Part shown: piece after piece, positions 27,311 through 37,875 of the stretch
Layout: every line of letters starts with the position of its first letter
Position numbering within the stretch: the first letter of the stretch is position 1
Source of the DNA: Arthrobacter sp. ok362
GTDB taxonomy: Bacteria; Actinomycetota; Actinomycetes; Actinomycetales; Micrococcaceae
Assembly (NCBI RefSeq): GCF_900102785.1
Contig: NZ_FNGC01000010.1
Location: 62,001 to 126,000, forward strand
Direction: 5' to 3'
Length of the DNA: 64,000 bases
Program-made: the position numbers and the translations under genes
Notes under the pieces: generated by a model
Database searches by the model: none
Seen by the model: only the letters and a program-made list of their open reading frames with translations
What the model was told of the DNA's origin: nothing

Positions 27311-28195
27311 CTATTGGCCGCTGAACGTGTCAATGGCGTTGATGACGGCCGGACCCAGAATGGCAATGAAAAGCACAGGGAAGATGAAGAACAGCAAGGG
27401 GAACAAGATGGTGACGGGCAGCTTCATGGCCTTCTCCTCGGCTCGTTGCCGGCGCTTGACCCGCATGACCTTCGCCTGCACCCGCAACACCCGGCTAATG
27501 GCAATGCCGTAGGTGTCGGCCTGGACCACCGCCTGGACGAAGCTGCGCAGCTCGGGCACGTTGGTCCGTTCCGCCAGCGCAACGTAGGACTCGCGCCGGC
27601 TGCGCCCGACCTGCATGTCCTGCAGGGTCCGGATCAGTTCCTCCGCCAGCGGGCCCTTGCCGTTCTCGCCGGCCCGGGCCATGGCGCCTTCGAAGCCCAG
27701 GCCCGCTTCCACGGAGATGAGCATCTGGTCCAGCGTGTTGGCCAGTTCCAGCTGCATGATTTTCTGGCGCTCCTGGCCTTTGCTGTAGAGCAGGAGGTCG
27801 GGGATGAAATAGCCCAGCAGGAACACAAAGACCCCTACGAGCTTGAGGATCGGCGTCGGGCCGTTGGCGCTGATCCAGAAGCCCAGGAGGGCACCGAGCA
27901 GGCCAAGCAGCGGCTTGGCCGCGAGCACGCGCCCCAGCGGCAGCGAGGCGGGGCGCCCGGCGAGGGACAGCAGCCTGTCCAGCTTGCGGACGTAGGCCGC
28001 GGGCGTCAGCCGGTAGCCGATCCGTTCCGGCAGGCCACTGCGTTCGCGCTGGGTGAGCTCGGCAGGGTCCGCGCCCAGGGCGAGTATCTCCCGGACAGCG
28101 CGCTGTGATCTGCGGTCGACGGAGAGCAGGGACCACGCGAGATAGCCGAGCGGCAGCGCCACCAGCAGCATGGCAAAAAGTACAGCGGGTGCCAT
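27311..28195 (-). CDS. tadC: Tad pilus inner-membrane platform protein TadC (locus 1)
   Basis: 294 aa, T2SS GspF-type domain. Hydrophobic N-terminal helix, a central pair of helices, and the GspF core with LELANTLDQMLISVEAGLGFE and ALAERTNVPELRSFVQAVVQAD, then a C-terminal membrane segment. Works with TadB as the platform for Flp pilus assembly. Last gene of locus 1, 7 bp after tadB. Strongly similar to 34550-35431. Confidence 0.93.
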   Translation of the reverse strand: MAPAVLFAMLLVALPLGYLAWSLLSVDRRSQRAVREILALGADPAELTQRERSGLPERIGYRLTPAAYVRKLDRLLSLAGRPASLPLGRVLAAKPLLGLLGALLGFWISANGPTPILKLVGVFVFLLGYFIPDLLLYSKGQERQKIMQLELANTLDQMLISVEAGLGFEGAMARAGENGKGPLAEELIRTLQDMQVGRSRRESYVALAERTNVPELRSFVQAVVQADTYGIAISRVLRVQAKVMRVKRRQRAEEKAMKLPVTILFPLLFFIFPVLFIAILGPAVINAIDTFSGQ

Positions 28196-28202
28196 GGCCG
28201 CC

Positions 28203-29138
28203 TCAGAACTTCAGGTCGATGATCTTGCGCATCCACAGACCGCCAATGGTCATGAGGATGACGGAAGCGGCGATCATGCCCCACCCCAGCGGATGCGTGA
28301 ACATGACGTTCATGTAGCCGGGATTGACCAGCATCAGCATCAGCACAATCCCGATCGGCATGGCCATGAGGATGTACGCGGAGAACTTGCCCTCGGCGGC
28401 GAGGGATTTGATGTGCCCTTTGATCTCGCTGCGCTCGCGGATGGTCTCGTTGACCTGGTCCAGGACTTCGGCCAGGTTTCCGCCTACCTCGCGGTTGATC
28501 TGGATGGCCTGGGCGATCCAGACGAAGTCCTCGTTCCGCATCCGGTCCGCGGTGTCGCTGAGGGAGGCCAGGAGGTCCCGGCCGAGGCTGGTCTCGGTGA
28601 CCACGCGGCGCATCTCCTCCGACGTCGGGCTTTGCGATTCGGACGCGGCCGCGTCAATGGCGCGCAGGACGCTGTGCCCGGCCCGGAGGCCGCCGGAGAG
28701 CAGCTGAAGCGTGTCGCCGAGCTGCTGGTCGAACTTGTTGCGGCGCTTGCCAGTCAGGAAACCGATCACGAGATGTCCCACGATCGGCGTCAGGAGCACC
28801 AGCAGGACCGCCAGCAACGGTCCCGCGACGACGAACCCGGCAATGCCCGCCGCAACAGCGCCGGCCAGCAGCAGGACGTAGAAGTCGGCCTGGCTCAGGC
28901 GCAGGCCGGCCTGCTCCAGCGACTCGCGGTTGAAGAGCCGGACTTTGCGGCCTGAGAAGAATCCGTCGACCAGGTGGACGGCCGAGCCGGCGAATCGCGT
29001 CAGCTGCGAGTCTGACTGGCCTTGGGCGGGCCTGCGCCGGTCCAGTGGGACACTCGCCCCGCCCGGGGCGAGCAGCACGATCCCCAGGACCACCACTGCG
29101 CTGAAGAGCAGGCCGACGCCGATGGGCAGCAGAGTCAT
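28203..29138 (-). CDS. tadB: Tad pilus inner-membrane platform protein TadB (locus 1)
   Basis: 311 aa, GspF-type domain. N-terminal helix, a mid-pair of membrane helices (AAGIAGFVVAGPLLAVLLVL), QQLGDTLQLLSGGLRAGHSVL, and VWIAQAIQINREVGGNLAEVLD; two helices at the C-terminus. Partner of TadC and the TadA ATPase. Lies 7 bp after tadA. Confidence 0.93.
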   Translation of the reverse strand: MTLLPIGVGLLFSAVVVLGIVLLAPGGASVPLDRRRPAQGQSDSQLTRFAGSAVHLVDGFFSGRKVRLFNRESLEQAGLRLSQADFYVLLLAGAVAAGIAGFVVAGPLLAVLLVLLTPIVGHLVIGFLTGKRRNKFDQQLGDTLQLLSGGLRAGHSVLRAIDAAASESQSPTSEEMRRVVTETSLGRDLLASLSDTADRMRNEDFVWIAQAIQINREVGGNLAEVLDQVNETIRERSEIKGHIKSLAAEGKFSAYILMAMPIGIVLMLMLVNPGYMNVMFTHPLGWGMIAASVILMTIGGLWMRKIIDLKF

Positions 29139-29145
29139 GGACGGA

Positions 29146-30654
29146 TCACGCCCTTCCGGCCGGTGTCAGCGGTGCGGCAAACACACTGGGTGAGACATAG
29201 ATGCCCAGGTCCTCGAAACGGTCGATAAAGCGCGGGCGGATGCCGGTGGGAACGGGCTTGCCGAGGAACCGGCCCTGGGCGTCGACGCCGGCGGTGTAGT
29301 CGAACACGAAGGCGTCCTGGAGCGTGACGATGTCTCCCTCCATGCCCTGGATCTCGGTGACATGGGTGATCCGCCGGGTGCCGTCCCGCAGGCGGGAGAT
29401 CTGGATGATCAGGTTGACGGCCGAGGCGATCTGTTCCCGGATGGCGCGCAGGGGCAGGTCCATGCCGGCCATGAGCACGAGGGTCTCGAGTCGGGCGACG
29501 GCGTCGCGCGGCGAGTTGGAGTGGACGGTCGAGAGCGAACCGTCGTGGCCGGTGTTCATGGCCTGGAGCATGTCCAGTGATTCGCCGCCGCGGACCTCGC
29601 CTACCACGATCCGGTCCGGGCGCATGCGCAGGGAGTTCCGCAGCAGTTCACGGATGGTGACCTCGCCCTTGCCCTCGGTGTTGGGCGGCCGGCTTTCCAG
29701 CCGCACCACGTGCTCCTGCTGGATCTGGAGCTCGACGGCGTCCTCGATAGTCACGATCCGCTCGTCGTGGGGCAGGAAGGAGGACAGGACGTTCAGGAGT
29801 GTGGTCTTGCCCGTGCCGGTGCCGCCGGAGACGATGATGTTGAGCTTGGCCCGGACACAAGCGTTGAGCAGTTCCGCCATTTCCGGCGTCAGCGTGCCGA
29901 ACTCGATGAGGTTACGGACGGTGAGCGGCACCTTGCTGAACTTTCGAATTGTCAGCGAGGAACCGCCGACGGCGAGCGGCGGGATGACTGCGTTGACACG
30001 GGAACCGTCCTCGAGCCGCGCATCCACCAGGGGCGAGGACTCGTCGATGCGCCGGCCCACCTTGGAAACAATACGCTCGATCACTTTGCGGAGGTGGTCC
30101 TCGGAACTGAAGCGAGACTCTGTCAGTGTCAGTTTGCCGTTCCGTTCCACGTAGATCTGATCCATGCGGTTGACCATGATTTCCGTGACGGCGGGATCGT
30201 CCAGGAGGCGCTGCAGCGGTCCGTAGCCCAGGACGTCGTCGGCCACGTCGCGGACCAGCCGCGAGCGCTCTTCGGCGGACAAGGGGACCTGTTCGGCGTC
30301 GATGATGCGCGTGAGCTCTTCCCGGGCCGAGGTGCGGAGGTCCTCTTCCTTGGTTGCCGAATCGTTGAAGCGGGTTCCCATCCTTTCGAACAACGCGGTG
30401 GCGGCCCGCTGCTTGAGGGCCGCAAAAGCGTCGACGGGCTGCTGGCCGCGGGCGCGGGATTCCTGGTGCTCAGGGAAGCTCGGCAGGGGTGGGTGGCTGC
30501 TTTTCTGGAGCACGGCAGCGGCCGAAGGTGCCGCCGCCGCGTCGCTTCCTCTCGACGGGGACGCGGCCAGCGGGGATACGGCCATCGCTGACGCGGTCAG
30601 TGGGGTGTCGGCGGGTGTTCCCTCGGCGGAGCGGAGCCGCTCGGAAAGCTTCAC
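29146..30654 (-). CDS. tadA: Tad pilus ATPase TadA/CpaF (locus 1)
   Basis: 502 aa secretion ATPase (VirB11/CpaF family) powering Flp pilus assembly. N-terminal variable Ala/Ser-rich region of about 65 residues, then the conserved N-domain (VLGYGPLQRLLDDPAVTEIM) and ATPase core: Walker A SGGTGTGKTTLLN, IVTIEDAVELQ (Asp box), IVVGEVRGGESLDMLQAM (Walker B region), and His box TGHDGSLSTVHSNS. Starts directly after the tadZ stop. Very similar to the copy at 36403-37875. Confidence 0.97.
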   Translation of the reverse strand: MKLSERLRSAEGTPADTPLTASAMAVSPLAASPSRGSDAAAAPSAAAVLQKSSHPPLPSFPEHQESRARGQQPVDAFAALKQRAATALFERMGTRFNDSATKEEDLRTSAREELTRIIDAEQVPLSAEERSRLVRDVADDVLGYGPLQRLLDDPAVTEIMVNRMDQIYVERNGKLTLTESRFSSEDHLRKVIERIVSKVGRRIDESSPLVDARLEDGSRVNAVIPPLAVGGSSLTIRKFSKVPLTVRNLIEFGTLTPEMAELLNACVRAKLNIIVSGGTGTGKTTLLNVLSSFLPHDERIVTIEDAVELQIQQEHVVRLESRPPNTEGKGEVTIRELLRNSLRMRPDRIVVGEVRGGESLDMLQAMNTGHDGSLSTVHSNSPRDAVARLETLVLMAGMDLPLRAIREQIASAVNLIIQISRLRDGTRRITHVTEIQGMEGDIVTLQDAFVFDYTAGVDAQGRFLGKPVPTGIRPRFIDRFEDLGIYVSPSVFAAPLTPAGRA

Positions 30655-31845
30655 TTAGACCACCACCCGACGGTGGAGTTTCTTCTGGGCGGTGGCGCGC
30701 CAGGCGGGATCGAACCGGCTGACGAGCTGGCACAGTCCCTTGATGGCCGGATCCTTGCGTCCGTCCTGAAGCACCGGGATACCGCGGTTGGTGGAGAAGG
30801 CGACTGCTTTGGACCGGGGGATGCTGACGTCCACGGGCGCTCCGATGGTCGCTTCGACGTCCTGGACGCTCAGCCCGGACTTGGAGTCGGCCATGTTCAG
30901 GACCACGTGGCGGGTCTCGGGCAGCAGATCGAGCCGCCGGAGGATTTCGAGGCCGGAGCGCAGCCCGCGGACGCTCGGCACGTCCATGGCGGTCACCCAG
31001 ACGGCATCGGTGCATTGTTCGAGCGCGGCCAGCCCGACCTCCGGGAGCCCGGGCGCGGTGTCGACGACGACGTACTGGAACTGTTCGGCCAATTGTTCGA
31101 GCAGCCGGGTGACCTGCTGCGGTGTGATGTCGTCCGCCTCCTCGGGCGTCCTGGGGGCGCAGAGGGCGTAGATGCTGCCCGGGTGGACCGTGAGGAAGGC
31201 CTTGAGCACAAGGGAATCCTGGCTGGCCGCAGACGAGACGGCGTCGGTCACCGTGTGCTCCGGGTTCAGGTACAGACCCGAGGCGACGTCCCCGAACTGC
31301 AGGTCCAGGTCGACGATCACCACGCCCATGGGTGCGACTTTGCCCAGCCCGATCGCGATGTTGGTGGCAATCGTGGTTTTGCCGACTCCGCCCTTGGGGG
31401 AGAAGACTCCGATCACCAACCCCTTGGCGCTGTCCGGCTGGCTGGCCGTCGTGGTCCGATTGCGGGTGGCGAACGACTGGCAGGCCCGCTCCAGCAGCAC
31501 CCGGATCTGGGCGGGGTCCGCCGCCGGGCTGAGGATGTCGCGGATGCCGGCCCGCATGGCCAGCAGGACGAAGTTCGGATCTGCCTCCCCGACCAGGATG
31601 ACGCTGAGCTCGGGAAGCTGGACGTCGAACACTGTTGCCAGGCGCAGGGCATCTTCCACTGGCACGTCCGGCCCCAGGATCAGGACCTCCGGCCGTTCCT
31701 GGTTCAGGCTGGCGAAGAGCTCGGCAGGGTTCGCGGGATTGACGAACGCGAAGGTCTGCAGACTGCCCGGGAGGCCGCCGGCCAGCGCCTGGCGGACACG
31801 GGCATCGAAGTCCGTGTTCGGGGAAATCAGGACAAAACGGCTCAT
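30655..31845 (-). CDS. cpaE: Tad pilus localisation ATPase TadZ/CpaE (locus 1)
   Basis: 396 aa. An atypical receiver-like N-terminal domain (RFVLISPNTDFDARVRQAL), then a MinD/ParA-type ATPase: deviant Walker A SPKGGVGKTTIATN, VIVDLDLQFGDVASGL, and DTAPGLPEVGLAALEQ. TadZ proteins mark the pilus site and recruit the machine. Overlaps cpaB by 4 bases (ATGA). Similar to 37872-39077. Confidence 0.94.
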   Translation of the reverse strand: MSRFVLISPNTDFDARVRQALAGGLPGSLQTFAFVNPANPAELFASLNQERPEVLILGPDVPVEDALRLATVFDVQLPELSVILVGEADPNFVLLAMRAGIRDILSPAADPAQIRVLLERACQSFATRNRTTTASQPDSAKGLVIGVFSPKGGVGKTTIATNIAIGLGKVAPMGVVIVDLDLQFGDVASGLYLNPEHTVTDAVSSAASQDSLVLKAFLTVHPGSIYALCAPRTPEEADDITPQQVTRLLEQLAEQFQYVVVDTAPGLPEVGLAALEQCTDAVWVTAMDVPSVRGLRSGLEILRRLDLLPETRHVVLNMADSKSGLSVQDVEATIGAPVDVSIPRSKAVAFSTNRGIPVLQDGRKDPAIKGLCQLVSRFDPAWRATAQKKLHRRVVV

Positions 31846-32609
31846 TTGTACACCTCTGGTTTCGTCACAATTCCTGGCCGGCCGCTGTCCTTGGCGTTGA
31901 GCGGTTCCTTGCTCAGCCAGATGCTGGCGAATTCGGCCGCGTAGACAATCTTCGTGGCGTCCACATCGTTGACGGCGACAGTCAGCAGCAGCGATCCGGT
32001 GGGGAGTGAGGTATCTTCGGCGGGCGGGGTGGTGCCGTCCGTTGAGGGCTGGGCGGGCGGGGTGGCGACGGGGGCGCGTTGCACGGCGGTCACCAGCACC
32101 TTGTGGATGGTCAACTGGGTGGTTTCCTTCTCCGGCTTGGCTTCGAGGCCACCGCTTTTGAGGGAAATAAAGATACCGACGTGATCCCCCGGTGCCAGCC
32201 TGCCGCCGACCACGCGCTGCGGTTCGAGCTGGAAGGACACCTCCTGGAGACCGGCCGGGATCTGCACGGATCCGCTGGTCTGCAGTTCCTCGGGCGCAAT
32301 CAAGCGCTCCGCGACGAGCTGCTCGCCGGGGAGCAGTTCGACGGCGGTGACTTTGCCGGTTATTCCAGCGAGTGTTTTCACCGCGGACGGTGCGACGGTC
32401 TTGCCCGGAAGTTTCTCGGTCGCGAGGAACGGCTGGAGGGCCTCAACGGAGGTGCCCGCCGGGATGGCCTTGGCCACTACCAGAACGTCCACTGGTTCAA
32501 GTCCCTGCACTGCCCGGGCGTCGGCTCCCTGCGCGTAGCTGACTACCAGGATGGCTCCGACTACGGCCAGCACCAGGGCCGCGATTCCTGCCAATAAGCG
32601 TGACTTCAC
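31842..32609 (-). CDS. cpaB: Tad pilus assembly protein CpaB/RcpC (locus 1)
   Basis: 255 aa. N-terminal membrane anchor (LLAGIAALVLAVVGAILVV), a SAF domain (VLVVAKAIPAGTSVEALQPF, LLPGEQLVAERLI), then the RcpC-type domain (APGDHVGIFISLKS) and a Pro/Thr-rich insert. GTG start. CpaB-type proteins stabilise the pilus passage through the envelope. Follows tadG by 2 bp. Confidence 0.9.
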   Translation of the reverse strand: MKSRLLAGIAALVLAVVGAILVVSYAQGADARAVQGLEPVDVLVVAKAIPAGTSVEALQPFLATEKLPGKTVAPSAVKTLAGITGKVTAVELLPGEQLVAERLIAPEELQTSGSVQIPAGLQEVSFQLEPQRVVGGRLAPGDHVGIFISLKSGGLEAKPEKETTQLTIHKVLVTAVQRAPVATPPAQPSTDGTTPPAEDTSLPTGSLLLTVAVNDVDATKIVYAAEFASIWLSKEPLNAKDSGRPGIVTKPEVYK

Positions 32610-32611
32610 TG

Positions 32612-33586
32612 TTAGGGCACTCCAATGGTGAGGCGGACTATTGAGGTCCCGTAGTCCGGTGCTGCGCCGAGTTCGAAGGCGTCGGACAGAGAGACGTATC
32701 GGACGAAATAGCCGCTGATGGTCTTGTTTTTGAGCGTCCCGCCTAATGACCAGCTGTTAGAGGCAAAGTGGTAACCAGTGACGTGGAAGGCGGCAAATCC
32801 CTTCACGTAGTACTTGCCGCTGGAGCCGTTACCTGTGGCCACGTCGTACAGCGGGAAAAGGACTGTTTGGTCTTGCATCTTGCTCAAGTCCGCGGTGGTG
32901 CACTCGGTTGGTGCGCTCGCCCCCGTGTTGCTGGAAAACCATGCGCCAGCATTGTTTGCCTGTCCGGCTGACAGGGTGACCCCGCATTTTGCATCGCTAT
33001 CCGAAATCCAGCCGAAGCCACCCGGGATCTCGCCACAGCCGCCGGAATCCATGTCCAGGACCTGTTCGGCACCAGCCAGCGAACCGGGCGGCAGGTTGAG
33101 TTTGCATTGGGCAATCGCCAGGGGCAGAAGGATCGTGCCCGTGGATGGCGTCCCCCACTGCACACGGGAGGTAGCTGTTACGTCGGCGCTTGAAAGACCC
33201 AAGGCACGGGCAAAGAAGAGAGAAACCTTATTGGGGGTCTTACCTGCTTCCTGGGCCCCCACCGTTACTGTCACGGTGCGGGCGGCCTTGTCCAGGACGA
33301 GGGCTGCAATGTTGCTCGCGCCGTCGTGGGCGTTGCCGTTGGCGAGGCTTCGGGCGAGTGGGGAAGTGGTGGAGCAATCGGCGTCGTTGATGTTCTTGGC
33401 GCACTTTTGGGCGACCATGAGCGCCACTGCGTCCGAGCCGTTCTGATCCTGGGTCTTTTCCGCATACAGCATGCCGACGTCGACGGCCAGGGCGGCGAAG
33501 CCCAACAGGGTCACCATGAGAATTGCGACCAGGATGCTGATGGCGCCGCGCTCGCCGTTGGGGGGTGCCACTGCTAGCCGCCGCAC
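32612..33586 (-). CDS. tadG: TadG-like pilus protein (locus 1)
   Basis: 324 aa. N-terminal type IV-pilin-like segment RGAISILVAILMVTLLGF followed by AVDVGMLYAEKTQDQNGSDAVAL, the TadE/TadG signature, then an extracytoplasmic domain with several cysteines. GTG start at 33586 with AAAGGAG upstream, overlapping the end of tadE by 13 bp. The outer region differs strongly from the locus 2 protein. Confidence 0.88.
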   Translation of the reverse strand: MRRLAVAPPNGERGAISILVAILMVTLLGFAALAVDVGMLYAEKTQDQNGSDAVALMVAQKCAKNINDADCSTTSPLARSLANGNAHDGASNIAALVLDKAARTVTVTVGAQEAGKTPNKVSLFFARALGLSSADVTATSRVQWGTPSTGTILLPLAIAQCKLNLPPGSLAGAEQVLDMDSGGCGEIPGGFGWISDSDAKCGVTLSAGQANNAGAWFSSNTGASAPTECTTADLSKMQDQTVLFPLYDVATGNGSSGKYYVKGFAAFHVTGYHFASNSWSLGGTLKNKTISGYFVRYVSLSDAFELGAAPDYGTSIVRLTIGVP

Positions 33587-33948
33587 AGCATGACTCCTTT
33601 GCCTTCCATGGTGAACGGTCCCGCGATGCCGGTCATCGTGGAGAGCGAATAGGTGATCTTGAGGGTCACTGAGGTTCCGGTGGTGCAGGTGGAAGGGGTG
33701 ATGGTGATGTTGGTGTCGGTCAGGCCGGGTTTGAGTGTGGAGGAAGCATTCTTGGTCGCCGTCCGCGCGGCGCTGGGGCTGTTGCCGATGGCCATGACCC
33801 GCACGCCCTCGCGGGCGGCGCTGGAGAGGGTGACCTGGGCGTTGTAGGCCCTGCCGAATTCGGTGATGCCGAGCAGCAGCATGACCAAGACCGGGGCGAG
33901 AAGCGCGAATTCCACCGCGACGGCGCCCCGTTCCGATGTTTTGGACAA
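33574..33948 (-). CDS. tadE: TadE-like minor pilin (locus 1)
   Basis: 124 aa from TTG 33948, chosen because AGGAAGG lies 8 bases before it; a GTG at 33987 (137 aa) lacks a binding site and lies in a hairpin. Pilin-like helix RGAVAVEFALLAPVLVMLL with cleavage expected after the Gly, then EFGRAYNAQVTLSSAAREGVRV. Ends in CGG, as does the locus 2 copy. Confidence 0.9.
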   Translation of the reverse strand: MSKTSERGAVAVEFALLAPVLVMLLLGITEFGRAYNAQVTLSSAAREGVRVMAIGNSPSAARTATKNASSTLKPGLTDTNITITPSTCTTGTSVTLKITYSLSTMTGIAGPFTMEGKGVMLCGG

Positions 33949-33986
33949 GGGGGACCGCCTTCCTGCGTTTGGGTTCTGAGGAAACA

Positions 33987-34019
33987 CGCGTAGCGGTGGC
34001 CCCAGGCCACCGCTACGCG
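33987..34019 (-). other. Perfect hairpin between flp and tadE (locus 1)
   Basis: A 15-bp perfect stem (33987-34001 / 34005-34019) with a 3-nt loop. It falls between the pilin gene and the rest of the operon, where an attenuator would make pilin mRNA more abundant than the machine's. Confidence 0.7.
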
Positions 34020-34046
34020 CTCATTGGCCGATGCGCACCGATCGAG

Positions 34047-34286
34047 CTAGGGGGTGGCCTTCGGCGTGCAAGTCGCGTTGCCTGCCGGCGTGGACGCTGC
34101 GAACGCGCCACCGCTGACGGAGCACTGAATCTGGGTGAAGGTGTCCTTCAAAGTGCCGCCGAGCAGCGTGACCGCGACGATGATCACGACGGCGATGAGG
34201 GAGACCATGATGCCGTATTCGACGGCGGTGGCGCCGCGCTGATCTCGGCGAAGACGGGCTGCGAAGCTGGAGAGAATGGAACGCAT
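34047..34286 (-). CDS. flp: Flp-type major pilin (locus 1)
   Basis: 79 aa. Basic leader, then the Flp/Fap signature RGATAVEYGIMVSLIAVVII, processed after Gly with Glu at +5. Unusual: an extra C-terminal region of about 30 residues with two cysteines (IQCSVSGG ... GNATC), which could form a disulfide loop; the locus 2 pilin has no cysteine. First gene of its operon; RBS CAGGAGTCACC. Confidence 0.92.
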   Translation of the reverse strand: MRSILSSFAARLRRDQRGATAVEYGIMVSLIAVVIIVAVTLLGGTLKDTFTQIQCSVSGGAFAASTPAGNATCTPKATP

Positions 34287-34446
34287 TGGTGACTCCTGAG
34301 CGAGTTGGGAGGCTGGCCCTGCACCAGCACTGAGAGGAACTTAGCAACCTACGACACGCCGACGATTCGCCTTTGACGCATCCTGTGCCAAGGCTTCCCA
34401 AACTGCACGTTTCTTGTACATTCCCTGCGCCCGTCCTGCGCTGGGG

Positions 34447-34510
34447 GCACGCCGAAGGACCCCGCAGTGCACGCCGAAGGACCCCCTCGGCTCTGGGTCC
34501 AAGGGGGTCC
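34447..34510. repeat. 17-bp direct repeat plus hairpin between the two Tad operons
   Basis: GCACGCCGAAGGACCCC occurs at 34447-34463 and 34469-34485 (22-bp period). The second copy runs into a 9-bp perfect stem GGACCCCCT (34479-34487) / AGGGGGTCC (34502-34510). It lies 3' of tadC of locus 2, so it may end that transcript. The rest of the 34287-34549 gap should carry the flp promoter of locus 1. Confidence 0.65.
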
Positions 34511-34549
34511 GGTCTGTGGAGCGGGCCGCGGAAGCGGCCGCCCAAGCGA

Positions 34550-35431
34550 CTAGCGTTGGGAGAAGACCTCCATGATTCTCATCACCGTAGGTCCGAGCAC
34601 GACGATGAAAAGTGCCGGAAGAATTGTGAAGATGAGCGGGAAGAGCATCTTCACGGGCATCTTCATGGCGTGTTCCTCGGCCCGCTGGCGTCGTTTGACC
34701 CTCATGACAGTTGCCTGGGCCTTGAGAACATTGGCGATGGCGATACCATAGCTGTCCGCTTGGACGACGGCCCTGACGAACGACCGCAGGTCTCGAACAT
34801 CGACGCGCTGCGCGAGGGCCAGGTAGGCCTCCTTGCGGGAGCGTCCCACTTGGATATCCTGCAGGGTCCGGATCAGTTCGTCGGCTAGCGGACCTTTACC
34901 AGTTTCGCCGGTCCGCGCCATGGCCGTCTCGAAACCCAAACCTGCCTGGACAGAGATGAGCATCTGGTCCAGGGCGTTGGGGAGTTCGAGTTGAATGGCG
35001 GCCCGGCGCTTTTCGGCATAATTCCGCAGGAGGATGTCCGGCAGGAAGTAACTCAAGGCCGTCGCCCCGAGAAAAATGCCGAACTTCGTGGCCGAGGGAT
35101 CAGCGGCGTAGACCAGGATGCCGAGCGTGGCGCCGGCCAAGGCCAGGATCGGCTTCACCATGATGACGCGGGCCAATGGCCACGCCATGGGCCGGCCCGC
35201 ACCCGCGACTTGCCTGTCCAGCCAGGCGGCGTAGCCTTGGGGCATCGCCTTCCGGGTCAGGGACGCCAAATGTTCGTTGGCCGGAAGCGCAGACGCTCCG
35301 GCTTGGGGACGGTGTCCCAGATTGGACTGGATGTTCCTGAAGCCGGCCCGGTCGCCGGTCACGGCAAGCCACGTCATGAGGGACAGCGGGGCGATGACCG
35401 CCAGGATGGCGGCGTAGGCAATGATTTGCAC
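34550..35431 (-). CDS. tadC: TadC (locus 2)
   Basis: 293 aa, GspF-type domain as in the locus 1 copy: LELPNALDQMLISVQAGLGFE and ALAQRVDVRDLRSFVRAVVQAD. Same membrane topology. Last gene of locus 2, 18 bp after tadB. The C-terminal half is much closer to the locus 1 protein than the N-terminal half. Confidence 0.93.
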   Translation of the reverse strand: MQIIAYAAILAVIAPLSLMTWLAVTGDRAGFRNIQSNLGHRPQAGASALPANEHLASLTRKAMPQGYAAWLDRQVAGAGRPMAWPLARVIMVKPILALAGATLGILVYAADPSATKFGIFLGATALSYFLPDILLRNYAEKRRAAIQLELPNALDQMLISVQAGLGFETAMARTGETGKGPLADELIRTLQDIQVGRSRKEAYLALAQRVDVRDLRSFVRAVVQADSYGIAIANVLKAQATVMRVKRRQRAEEHAMKMPVKMLFPLIFTILPALFIVVLGPTVMRIMEVFSQR

Positions 35432-35449
35432 GGTGTTCTCCCTGCTTCC

Positions 35450-36400
35450 CTAGAACTTCGGCTTGATGAGCCGGCTGAGCCAGAAGCCGCCGACGCTAAG
35501 CAGGACGACTGCGGCGCCGATCATGAGATAGCCGGGCAGCGTACTGGTGAAGACCTTCGAATACGTCGGGTTGAACAGGGTCAACCCGACAAACATGACG
35601 ACGGGCAACGCGATCAGGACAAGGGCCGATATTCTGCCCTCGGCGCTGAGGGCGCGCACCTGACCGCGGATTTGATTCCTGTCCCGGATGGTTTCTCCAA
35701 CATGATCCAGGACTTCGGCAAGGTCCCCGCCGACTTCCCGGTGGATCTCCACGGACCGGGCGATCCAGCCAAAGTCTTCGTTGTCCGTCCGGCGTGCCAC
35801 CTCGTCAAGCGATTCGCCCAAGTCCCGGCCGATCCTTGTCTCGTTGACTACCCTGTTCAGTTCCTCGGCCATGGGTGCCTCGCTTTCCTGGGCCGCGGCA
35901 TCGATAGCCCGAAGTAGACTGTGGCCTGCCCGGAGGCCGCCGGTAAACAACTGCAGCGTGTCCGGAACCTGCTCCTCGAATTTCCGCCGCCGCCGGGAGA
36001 CCAGCAACGCGAGTAACGCCCACAACGCCACCGGCGCCAGAATTGCCAAAAGAATCGCGGAGAAGAGCCCGCCGGCGAAATATCCCACAACCCCGGCCAC
36101 TAGGGTCGAAGCTCCGGCCATCAGCATGTAGTCGCCAGGGCCCTTTTTGAGGCCGGCGGCATCAAGCCGTTCACGGCTTAGGATCCCGCTACGGCTGCCT
36201 CGAACGCCGCCGTTAATGGCCCGGACAGTTTGGTCCGTCAACCTAGAAAAGGCTGAAGACTGCGGTGTAGCATCGGGGCGCCGACGAGACAGCGGAACGG
36301 CGGACCGTGATTTGAACACTACTGTGAACGTGATCGCCAGCGCCCCGTAGACGAGCAGGAGGCCGACCCCGAAAGAGAGGGGTGAAAGTTCCGGAAGCAT
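35450..36400 (-). CDS. tadB: TadB (locus 2)
   Basis: 316 aa from ATG 36400, just after the tadA stop (2 bases between), with AGGGGGCGG as binding site. The open frame continues upstream to 36832 but that part overlaps tadA and is not coding. GspF core EQVPDTLQLFTGGLRAGHSLL and GWIARSVEIHREVGGDLAEVLD. Start and spacing match locus 1. Confidence 0.92.
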   Translation of the reverse strand: MLPELSPLSFGVGLLLVYGALAITFTVVFKSRSAVPLSRRRPDATPQSSAFSRLTDQTVRAINGGVRGSRSGILSRERLDAAGLKKGPGDYMLMAGASTLVAGVVGYFAGGLFSAILLAILAPVALWALLALLVSRRRRKFEEQVPDTLQLFTGGLRAGHSLLRAIDAAAQESEAPMAEELNRVVNETRIGRDLGESLDEVARRTDNEDFGWIARSVEIHREVGGDLAEVLDHVGETIRDRNQIRGQVRALSAEGRISALVLIALPVVMFVGLTLFNPTYSKVFTSTLPGYLMIGAAVVLLSVGGFWLSRLIKPKF

Positions 36401-36402
36401 CA

Positions 36403-37871
<1,469 letters not shown>

Positions 37872-37875
<4 letters not shown>

